This document shows, piece by piece, positions 1 to 6,963 of a stretch of DNA of 24,557 nucleotides. The DNA is taken from NCBI GenBank assembly GCA_023461435.1, contig JAEYLC010000038.1:1-24557 (forward strand), written 5' to 3'. Every line of letters starts with the position of its first letter. Position 1 is the first letter of the stretch. The position numbers and the translations under genes are program-made. Origin of the DNA: Bacillota bacterium (GTDB taxonomy: Bacteria > Bacillota > Clostridia > Christensenellales > SZUA-584). The notes below the pieces were generated by a model. The model searched no databases. It was not told the origin of the DNA and was given only the letters and a program-made list of their open reading frames with translations.

Positions 1-116
1 CGTTACTCACCCGTCCGCTACTAGGATATCAACCGAAATCAATATCCCCGTTCAACTTGCATGTGTTAAGCACGCCGCCAGCGTTCGTCCTGAGCCAGGA
101 TCAAACTCTTAGTTTA
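1..116 (-). rRNA. rrs: 16S rRNA gene, 5' end only (partial)
   Basis: The reverse complement of the first ~116 bases reads as the start of a bacterial 16S rRNA: the universal 27F primer site is at 90-109 and is followed by the conserved CAGGACGAACGCTGG and GGCGTGCTTAACACATGCA blocks. Taking the primer site as E. coli positions 8-27 puts the mature 5' end near 116. Only the first ~115 nt lie in the window; the rest runs off the left edge. The gene is transcribed on the minus strand from the promoters at 256-502. Confidence 0.97.
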
Positions 117-255
117 AAATTATTATCGGTGTTTCCACCGAGTTTAACAAACTATTGTTTGCCCGGGCTCCTCTTCAAAAACTTGCGTTTCTTTTTGATA
201 GTGCTGATTATTTTTTCAAGGTTCTGCTCCCGTGACCTCTCGATCGCGGACTTGT

Positions 256-285
256 ATATTAACAAACTTTTCTCCCGTTTGTCAA
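256..285 (-). promoter_or_regulatory. rRNA promoter P3 (proximal)
   Basis: On the minus strand TTGACA (280-285) is followed by TAATAT (256-261) at an 18-base spacing, or by TTAATA (257-262) at 17 bases. The upstream flank is A-rich (TAAAAAGGGTG), as in an UP element. The expected start point lies ~130 bases before the mature 16S 5' end. Confidence 0.8.
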
Positions 286-357
286 CACCCTTTTTATCGC
301 CAGTTTCTGGGGCTTTCGCCTGCTGGCTCTGCGCCGTTTCCCCGGCACGGAATTCGT

Positions 358-386
358 ATGTTACCAGACGCAGCTGCGTTTGTCAA
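358..386 (-). promoter_or_regulatory. rRNA promoter P2 (middle)
   Basis: On the minus strand TTGACA (381-386) is followed after 17 bases by TAACAT (358-363). The 13 bases GGTGTTGACAAAC around the -35 box recur at P3, so these two promoters look like a duplication. Confidence 0.75.
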
Positions 387-473
387 CACCGTTTTTAGCT
401 GGCATTTACTGGCGCCTAAGCTCCGTTTTTGCCGCCATTTTTCCGCCTCGCCGTCTTGCGAGCACAGTATTGA

Positions 474-502
474 ATAATATCAAAGCAAAGCTGTTTTGTC
501 AA
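474..502 (-). promoter_or_regulatory. rRNA promoter P1 (distal)
   Basis: On the minus strand the -35 box TTGACA (497-502) is followed after exactly 17 bases by TATTAT (474-479). The -35 box is a perfect sigma-A match and the -10 matches five of six bases. Confidence 0.8.
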
Positions 503-569
503 CACTGGAAGCACAAATTATTATATTTTTCGATAAAAATTTATGTTATTGATATTCATAATTAAATTC

Positions 570-589
570 GCCGATTCTCAAGAATCGGC
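570..589. repeat. Perfect short inverted repeat
   Basis: GCCGATTCT and AGAATCGGC are perfect 9-base arms separated by CA. It lies between the rRNA promoters and the terminator of the lyxose isomerase gene. It has no T-tract, so it is not an obvious terminator; it could be an operator or a remnant hairpin. Function unknown. Confidence 0.6.
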
Positions 590-599
590 ACTGCCATAT

Positions 600-643
600 A
601 TGAAAATAAGAGCAGGGTAAAAGATTTCTCACTCTGCTCTTAT
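600..643 (-). terminator. Terminator of the lyxose isomerase gene
   Basis: Fourteen bases after the stop codon the minus strand has 10-base arms ATAAGAGCAG (634-643) and CTGCTCTTAT (606-615) around an 18-base loop, followed by TTTCATAT. The stem is perfect but the U-tract is short. It separates this gene from the rRNA promoters. Confidence 0.65.
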
Positions 644-656
644 ATAGTCAGTATCA

Positions 657-1337
657 TTACGGCACTTTTGGATATTCATCGCAAAGCAGACGGTACGCAG
701 GCACATCTTCTTCGATTGTCGGGAACCTTCCGAGCTGCTCATAGAACCTGTTGTCATTTTCATCGTCGTTGCACATCGAAACCTCGCCGAGCAGAACATC
801 GCCTGTGCCCTCTTCCACACTGAAATCGTGATACAGATAAGGGTATATGGTGATGCTTTCTCCCGGAGTGAGCTTCACCTTTGTGCCTGCGGGCACAACA
901 TACTCCCGGCCGTCGGTGCACACCTTCACGTCCGTTTGGGCGAATTCGCCGTCGGGCGTGGAATTGTATACGCGGATCAGCACGTTGCCCCCGCCGCGGT
1001 TGATGATATCCTCCATCTTCGACCAATGGAAGTGCATAGGCGAATACTGTCCATCTTCGATCATCAGCAGCTTTTCGGCATACGGCTTTAAGTACTTTTT
1101 GTTGTTCACATTGCCGTTTCTGATTGTGATGAGGGAAAATCCAATCTCGTCAAACCGGCCCATGCCGTAATCCGTGATATCCCACCCGAGCTTGTTGTCA
1201 CGAATCTCATCGTATTCGCTGTCCTTAGCCATCCAGTCTTCAGGCGAGAAACCACAAAAAGGCGGAAGCTTAAATCCGCACTTTTCGGCCAGCGCTTCCA
1301 TCTTTTGAATCGCCTGATTGATTCTTGATCTTTTCAT
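657..1337 (-). CDS. D-lyxose ketol-isomerase (cupin family)
   Basis: A 226-aa protein matching the D-lyxose isomerase family (EC 5.3.1.15), which interconverts D-lyxose and D-xylulose (many members also accept D-mannose/D-fructose) with a divalent metal in a cupin barrel. Visible metal ligands are H102, H104 and E109 in the HFHWSKME motif and H170 in YLYHDF. The length is typical for the family. The ATG at 1335-1337 is chosen because AAGGAA lies about 8 bases upstream; an in-frame ATG 11 codons earlier (1370) has no Shine-Dalgarno sequence. It lies 72 bases downstream of the GGDEF/HD-GYP gene and ends in its own terminator. No sugar transporter or kinase accompanies it, so its exact substrate is open. 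Confidence 0.88.
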   Translation of the reverse strand: MKRSRINQAIQKMEALAEKCGFKLPPFCGFSPEDWMAKDSEYDEIRDNKLGWDITDYGMGRFDEIGFSLITIRNGNVNNKKYLKPYAEKLLMIEDGQYSPMHFHWSKMEDIINRGGGNVLIRVYNSTPDGEFAQTDVKVCTDGREYVVPAGTKVKLTPGESITIYPYLYHDFSVEEGTGDVLLGEVSMCNDDENDNRFYEQLGRFPTIEEDVPAYRLLCDEYPKVP

Positions 1338-1409
1338 GACAATTTCCTTTCTGTTCACAAATAAATGCATCGCTATATTCTACGAAGACCCCGCATCCTT
1401 TCATTCCGC

Positions 1410-4250
1410 TTATATCCGGCTACCGTCATCAGCCCTGACCATTTTGACAAAAAGGCTGGCGATCTGCGGGTCAAAACGCTTGCCCGCGTTGTCCTCAACA
1501 ATCTGGGCGGCTTCTTCCAAAGTCTTTGCCTTTGTACCCGGCGCAGGATGTGTGAGCTTATCGTAATAATCAGCCACGGCAACCACCCGCGCAATCAACG
1601 GAAGCGCCTGCCCCTTGATCCCCTTGGGATAGCCCTCGCCGTCCCAACGTTCATGGTGGTAAAGCGCGGCTTCGGCCAGATCCAGCGTATCATCAAACGA
1701 GTGCAGTATACGGTAACCCACCGTGGCATGCTCTTTCTTGTCATTCAGCTCCGGTTTCGCTGCGCCTTCGAGCCCCGGCAACAGAGATATTTTCCCGATA
1801 TCGTGTAAAAGGCCGCCGAATTTTAACTTGTGAGCGTCACCCTCCGAAAGCCGCAGCAGCTTGCCCATCCTATAGCACAGGGCGCCGACTCTTTCCGCAT
1901 GCCCTTTTTCCTCGGGATGATTCTTATGAAGCTGTGATATGATCTCTTTAATCGCATCACCCTTGACTGTTTCACGGTCCACCGTTTTGCTGATATACAT
2001 ATTACCTTCGGCTTTATCGAGCGTTTCAACAATATCCTCATCGTCTGTTGTTTTGGTATGGGAGCCCAACGAAATGCTGCCCTTAATGGCTTTAATCTGC
2101 ACTTCCGCAAAACCTTCTCTGATGCGCTCCATCACATTTTTTGCCTCATCCATCGTTGTTTTCGGCAAAAGCACGACAAACTCATCTCCGCCCCACCGCG
2201 CGATGATATCGTCCGTTCTACAGGTGCGTCTGAATACTTCGGATACATTTTGCAGCAGCACATCGCCAAAAGCATGCCCGAATATATCGTTGGTCAGTTT
2301 AAGGCCGTTGACGTCACCCATGATCACGGATATCGGAAGGTTCCGCCGCGTATCCAGACGCATGAGCGACTCTTCAAAAAACCGTCTGTTGTATAGCCCC
2401 GTCAGCGAATCATGGTAGCTCAAAAATTCAATTTTTTTCCTCTGCTCTTTTTTATAGGTCACGTCCCTGAAAACCAGCACAACGCCGACGGTCGTCCCGT
2501 TTTCATCCTTAACAGGAGCGGCGCTGTCTTCAAGGTTGTATCGTTTTCTGTCCCTTGATGTCAAAATCGCACTGTTTCCCAATTCCTGTATCAGGTCTGT
2601 ATCGAATACCGCCTGAACGGGATCGGCAATCTCTTCACTCTCATTTTCATGAGAAAGCAGGAAAACCTCCCCGTATGCCCTGCCAACCGCTTCTTCCTGC
2701 GTCCATCCCGTCAGCTTTTGAGCCACGGTATTGAGCATTTCAATACGCCCCTGCCTGTCTACCACCATGACACCGTCGCCTATGGAAACGATCGTCTGCC
2801 AATATTTGTTGCGTTCCAGAATCAGCTTGTCCTGAGCGGTTTTTCGTTCGAGCGCATTCCATGCCCCGTTCATGAGCAGTGTCAGCTCATCAACGTCCAT
2901 ATCGTCATAATCGCTTTCCTTGTTTCCAAGGCCGACAACCGCAACGATTTTATTATCAATGATCACCGGTATTGACATGAATCTTAAAAGCTCCACATGC
3001 CCTTCCGGATAGCCCTTTTTTTGTTGACTCGGCGCTTGAAAATCATTCATGATGACGGGTTTTTTCTGCCTGACCACGTCTCCCCAAACACCGGCGCTCT
3101 CAAGACGGTATGTGGTTTGTTTATCGACGACCCTGCATTCTTTCATGACGGCGCGTGACCAGGAGTTGACTGTAAACTCGCGGCTGGTCTCGTCGTAAGT
3201 ATAGATATAGCCAAGCTTGCTTTCCGTCAGCTTAAGCGCCTCATTCAGCACATAATCAAGCTGCTCCTGCCTGCTGGAAAAGCTTTTGCTGGCTACCTTC
3301 ACAAGTATTCTGTTGCGTACCAGCGCCTTTTTCTGTCTGGTTTCACGAAGCCGCTGCTGCGTAATGTCCCGAATATAAGCGCCGACCCCGAAACTGCCAT
3401 TCGGCATTTTCACCGGAAATTTGACCGTCTGATAGATATGCCCGTCCCAGGAGGTCTCGTCAACAATTCTCGTTTTCTGTTCAAGGACCGCTTCATCCGT
3501 CTTACGGCGCAAAGCTGCAAAAGCGACATCCGACAGCTCAAAATCACTGATGCCGATGATCTCATCGCTCGTTTTACGATAAAACTCCTCAAGCGCCTTG
3601 TTGACAAACACATAGTTTAAATTTTCATCCTTCAGATAGACCAGGCTCTCGTCCGCGTCATAAAATGTGCGGCGCAGCTCGTTGATGCTCTCAATCTCGT
3701 TTTTCGTCTTTTTGAGCTTTCTGTGATTGGCTGAAATAACGATCAGCAAAACGATAAGCACAATGATCACACTGCTGCCGACAACGAAAAATACTGTCCA
3801 AGTGTCTTCCTGCCGCTGCTGCAGCAGCACTTTTTCCGTGACATCATGAACGATTGAAAACAGGCACGTCTTTCCATCGTAGGCCACGGGGTATGAAAAC
3901 ACCTCGACATTGCGCACTTCACCGCTGGCCAAGCGGTGTTTAAAAATAAAATAGTTGCGTTCTTCCTTCGCTGCCGCTTTCATTTCCGCTGCCGTTTCTT
4001 CCGGCGAAAGCATGTTGATCTGTTTAATGTTCATGGCTTCCAGTTCTCGTACGGTGTAGCCGTAGAAAGCAGCGGCGGCTTCGTTGGCATATAAAATATC
4101 GCCCGACTGATCGTCAATCAGCAACATCACGGCGCCGTGTTCGTCAAAAAACTGTGCGAAATCAACACCGTCATCCGATGCGGCATTGGCCGTCAGAGGC
4201 GACATCAAAACAAAAGCAATGATTAAAAACAAAATGACCGGCTTTTTCAT
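1410..4250 (-). CDS. Membrane sensor with PAS-TM-PAS-GAF-PAS-GGDEF-HD-GYP domains
   Basis: A 946-aa bifunctional cyclic-di-GMP enzyme. It starts with a signal-like hydrophobic segment (1-24, ending in ANA), then a PAS-type domain (~30-140), one membrane helix (~150-175), a PAS domain (~190-305), a GAF domain (~315-465), another PAS domain (~475-600), GGDEF (~620-770) and HD-GYP (~780-930). The cyclase site is intact: GDVNGLK with the metal Asp, RWGGDEF near residue 687, and an inhibitory-site RxxD (RTDD) five residues before GGDEF. The HD-GYP site is also intact: HAERV, HDIGK (~816) and HHERWDGEGYPKG. The ATG at 4248-4250 is preferred over an upstream in-frame TTG (4265) because GGGGAG sits 7 bases before it. 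It follows the related gene at 4275-6719 after 24 bases, probably in one operon. Net direction of c-di-GMP turnover cannot be read from sequence. Confidence 0.9.
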   Translation of the reverse strand: MKKPVILFLIIAFVLMSPLTANAASDDGVDFAQFFDEHGAVMLLIDDQSGDILYANEAAAAFYGYTVRELEAMNIKQINMLSPEETAAEMKAAAKEERNYFIFKHRLASGEVRNVEVFSYPVAYDGKTCLFSIVHDVTEKVLLQQRQEDTWTVFFVVGSSVIIVLIVLLIVISANHRKLKKTKNEIESINELRRTFYDADESLVYLKDENLNYVFVNKALEEFYRKTSDEIIGISDFELSDVAFAALRRKTDEAVLEQKTRIVDETSWDGHIYQTVKFPVKMPNGSFGVGAYIRDITQQRLRETRQKKALVRNRILVKVASKSFSSRQEQLDYVLNEALKLTESKLGYIYTYDETSREFTVNSWSRAVMKECRVVDKQTTYRLESAGVWGDVVRQKKPVIMNDFQAPSQQKKGYPEGHVELLRFMSIPVIIDNKIVAVVGLGNKESDYDDMDVDELTLLMNGAWNALERKTAQDKLILERNKYWQTIVSIGDGVMVVDRQGRIEMLNTVAQKLTGWTQEEAVGRAYGEVFLLSHENESEEIADPVQAVFDTDLIQELGNSAILTSRDRKRYNLEDSAAPVKDENGTTVGVVLVFRDVTYKKEQRKKIEFLSYHDSLTGLYNRRFFEESLMRLDTRRNLPISVIMGDVNGLKLTNDIFGHAFGDVLLQNVSEVFRRTCRTDDIIARWGGDEFVVLLPKTTMDEAKNVMERIREGFAEVQIKAIKGSISLGSHTKTTDDEDIVETLDKAEGNMYISKTVDRETVKGDAIKEIISQLHKNHPEEKGHAERVGALCYRMGKLLRLSEGDAHKLKFGGLLHDIGKISLLPGLEGAAKPELNDKKEHATVGYRILHSFDDTLDLAEAALYHHERWDGEGYPKGIKGQALPLIARVVAVADYYDKLTHPAPGTKAKTLEEAAQIVEDNAGKRFDPQIASLFVKMVRADDGSRI

Positions 4251-4274
4251 ACCCCATCTCCCCAATATGCGAAG

Positions 4275-6719
4275 TCATTTCATGCTTTCTATAAACTTCT
4301 GCGCAATAAGCGGGTCAAACTGCGTGCCCGCATTCCTTTCGATTTCACCGAGCGCGTCCTTTTTGGTCAGCGCCTTTCTGTATACGCGGTCTTCCGTCAT
4401 CGCGTCAAACGCATCCGCCACAGCCAGTATGCGCGACAACAGCGGAATATTCTCGCCCTTGAGACCCTGGGGATACCCTTTGCCGTCCCAGCGCTCATGG
4501 TGAGAAAGAATATACTCGGCAATCGGCTCTAATTCCGGAGACGACATCGCGATGCGGTAACCGATCTCGGGATGCTTTTTCATCACAGCCCATTCCTCTT
4601 CGGTCAGCTTGTCCGGCTTGTTGAGTATGCGGTCGTCAATGCCGACCTTGCCGATATCATGCAGCATCGAGAACAATTCGAGCTCCACCTGACTCTTTTG
4701 AGGCAGCCCCAGCATTTCGCCGATCGCTTTGGATATCCGGCCCAGCCGTTCCGCGTGCTCTTCCGTCTCCTGGCTCCTTTCAAACATCGTCGCCATAACC
4801 GAGGAAAGAATGGCGCTGTGGGAGCTTTTCCGGTTGAGCAGCTTGTGGTTATGCATATCCTCTTCAGCTTCTTTGTCTGCCTTTTCCACGCTTCCGCCCG
4901 AATTTGCCGTCGCACAGCCCAGCGTCAGGCTGATATCGTAGCGCCGGTTCGGATTGATGTTGTTGTATTGTTCGCACGCTTTGCTGATATTCTGAAGAAT
5001 CTCATTTGCCTGGCGCGCATCCGTATCCGGCAGCATCAGGCTGAATTCATCGCCGCCGGTTCTCGCGAGTATATCTCCTTCACGGCAGCGCCGCTTCATG
5101 ATGCTGGCCGCTTCGATGATGACCCTGTCGCCCTCCGTGTGCCCGAAAGCGTCGTTGATAAGCCGAACGCCGTTGATATTGGCTATAATGATCGAAACAG
5201 GCAAGCTCGCGTTATTCTGTATCTTTGTTTTTTCTTCTTCAAAGTACTTTCGGTTGTAAAGTCCGGTCAAAAAATCATGATCGCTCATATGCTTGATCTG
5301 AGCTTCACTGAGTTTTTTCGCGGTCATGTCGATGATCAGGCCTTCGAGCGCCACGACATTCCCTCCCGTGTCGTAGATTCCCTGGCCCATTTCCATTACC
5401 CATTTGCGCGCGCCGTTTTTGGCTATAATTTCATACTCGCCCTGAAACGGAATATTGAGCGCCAGTACGCGCTCCCATTCGCGCCAAAGCCCATCCCGGT
5501 ATTCCCGCGTGATAAGATCATTAAATGAGAGGTCTTTGTTGTAAATCAGATTCTCCGGCTTATAGCCCGTGAGGCTCTCACACCCTTCCGAAACAAAAAG
5601 CATTGTCCACTCGTGATCGTTCCAGCACCGGTAGGCCATACCGGGCAAGTGCGAAAGTATCACTCCCTTGCTTCTTTCGCTTTCGCGCAGTGCCGTCTCC
5701 ATCAATATGCGCTCCGTCACGTCCTCAATGATGCACAGATGATGCTCGTTGATGACTTTGCCCTGATTCATAGAGACGACGTGCATGCTGACCCAGACCG
5801 TCTGTCCGTCCGGCTTTGAAACCTGCTTGACCATTGAATAGCTGTTTACGGCATCCCGCTCAATGGATTTCTCTTCCTGAACCGGAGATTGCTGTTCGCC
5901 GATCTTTATAAGCTCGTCAATGGTCATTCGCTCAATGTCGCTTTTTCCGATCCCTAAAATATCTCCGAATTTTTGATTGGTGACGACCGAGCTGCGTTCC
6001 CTTGACTGCCCCAGCGCCACACCCATCGGTAACGATTCGATCAGCGTCTTAAACACTGCTTCTCTTTGCTGAAGGGCCGCGCCGACCCCCGCCATCGAGT
6101 ATCTCTTTCTATACTGCCAATACACGGCGACAAGCAGCAGTTCCGAAAACAACACAACCGCCCCGGTTTCAACCGCTTCCGCAGTGAAACCGCCGCTCCA
6201 GCCATAGATGGGAAAGCGGATGCCCAGCACCGCGGCGGGCTGGCCCGTTTTACCATCAAGCGCAACAAGAACGCCGCCCCTTGCCTCCGTGCCGACAGCA
6301 GACGGCCTCACCACCAGTGATTCTCCGTCTATGATTGGCTTTTTTAACTGCTCATCCTTAATATCGGGCTCCGCGCCGAAGCCGGCCAGCATAGTGATCT
6401 CATCGCCGTTTGACACGTACACAAAGGCGTCGTACGCACCATCCCATTGTTCGCTGATCCGGCTTAAGCTGTCCTTCAAGCCTTGATTATCGCCCGTCTT
6501 CACAGCCGCTTCAATCTGATCCGCCGATATAAACGCCTTGCCCGCGAGCGCAATATCACGAGCGCGGTCCTCCGTCAGACGGCTGCTTAAATTGAAATGT
6601 TCAAAAAAATGAAGAATCCCAAGGACCAAAATCAATATGCCAATCACGCAAAGCGCAATGATCGGCAATTGTCTCAACTTCATGAATTGCGGAGCATGTG
6701 TCTTGGGTCTTAAGTCCAT
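4275..6719 (-). CDS. Membrane sensor with two PAS, GGDEF and HD-GYP domains
   Basis: An 814-aa protein: membrane helix (~17-40), a ~145-residue extracytoplasmic sensor region, a second membrane helix (~186-205), two PAS domains (~220-340 and ~350-470), GGDEF (~480-630) and HD-GYP (~645-812). HD-GYP is canonical: HAERL, HDIGKVGIDDRIL, HHERWDGKGYPQG and AVADAFDAMT, so c-di-GMP hydrolysis is expected. GGDEF has RTGGDEF and an RxxD I-site (REGD), but the metal-binding Asp of the usual D-x-D/N-G motif is Asn (IANINGVR; codon AAT), so cyclase activity is doubtful. The ATG at 6717-6719 has GAGGGAG 7 bases upstream. It is the first gene of a likely two-gene operon with the protein at 1410-4250. Confidence 0.9.
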   Translation of the reverse strand: MDLRPKTHAPQFMKLRQLPIIALCVIGILILVLGILHFFEHFNLSSRLTEDRARDIALAGKAFISADQIEAAVKTGDNQGLKDSLSRISEQWDGAYDAFVYVSNGDEITMLAGFGAEPDIKDEQLKKPIIDGESLVVRPSAVGTEARGGVLVALDGKTGQPAAVLGIRFPIYGWSGGFTAEAVETGAVVLFSELLLVAVYWQYRKRYSMAGVGAALQQREAVFKTLIESLPMGVALGQSRERSSVVTNQKFGDILGIGKSDIERMTIDELIKIGEQQSPVQEEKSIERDAVNSYSMVKQVSKPDGQTVWVSMHVVSMNQGKVINEHHLCIIEDVTERILMETALRESERSKGVILSHLPGMAYRCWNDHEWTMLFVSEGCESLTGYKPENLIYNKDLSFNDLITREYRDGLWREWERVLALNIPFQGEYEIIAKNGARKWVMEMGQGIYDTGGNVVALEGLIIDMTAKKLSEAQIKHMSDHDFLTGLYNRKYFEEEKTKIQNNASLPVSIIIANINGVRLINDAFGHTEGDRVIIEAASIMKRRCREGDILARTGGDEFSLMLPDTDARQANEILQNISKACEQYNNINPNRRYDISLTLGCATANSGGSVEKADKEAEEDMHNHKLLNRKSSHSAILSSVMATMFERSQETEEHAERLGRISKAIGEMLGLPQKSQVELELFSMLHDIGKVGIDDRILNKPDKLTEEEWAVMKKHPEIGYRIAMSSPELEPIAEYILSHHERWDGKGYPQGLKGENIPLLSRILAVADAFDAMTEDRVYRKALTKKDALGEIERNAGTQFDPLIAQKFIESMK

Positions 6720-6799
6720 ATTGCCGCTCCCTCGTCGATTCTATAAAAAAAGTGAACCCACCGGTCATTTCACATTTTATAGCGCCATGAGATTTTCAA

Positions 6800-6828
6800 T
6801 CTATATGTTTTAACAATAAACAGGACAA
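6800..6828 (-). promoter_or_regulatory. Possible promoter of the GGDEF/HD-GYP pair
   Basis: On the minus strand TTGTCC (6823-6828) is followed after 17 bases by TATAGA (6800-6805). Both boxes match four of six consensus positions, leaving a ~75-base leader before the gene. This is the best candidate in the 6720-6963 gap, but it is modest. I see no convincing terminator for sbcC in the same gap. Confidence 0.35.
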
Positions 6829-6963
6829 GCCCGGTTTAAACGGTATAACAAAAAAACCCACGAATGTTTTAATAAATCTTCAATGCCAGTTATTCTAACC
6901 GAAGCGCCGCGGCGTCTTTTTCCCTGTCGTGCGGCACCCGAACCTGCGCCCAAAGGCTGATTT

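Larger units (their letters stand above)
117..560 (-). promoter_or_regulatory. rRNA operon leader and promoter region
   Basis: This non-coding stretch upstream of the 16S gene holds three tandem promoters (474-502, 358-386, 256-285) and a transcribed leader of ~140 nt. The short open frames across it lack coding character. On the minus strand, positions 211-226 read GAACCTTGAAAAAA, which resembles the boxA antitermination element of clostridial rRNA leaders (inference). No protein gene is seen here. Confidence 0.8.

Noticed and set aside
57..565. Three overlapping plus-strand open frames (60-113 aa)
   Set aside because: They run across the 16S 5' end and its promoter region, antisense to the rRNA; composition is Cys/Phe/Ser-rich and not protein-like.
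4572..5528. 318-aa plus-strand frame antisense to the GGDEF/HD-GYP gene
   Set aside because: The minus-strand frame has clear catalytic motifs; this one lacks recognisable domains and a ribosome binding site.
6905..6925. GC-rich GCGCCGCGGCG followed by TCTTTTT as a plus-strand terminator
   Set aside because: The palindrome leaves no room for a loop of 3 or more bases with a stable stem, and no plus-strand gene precedes it.
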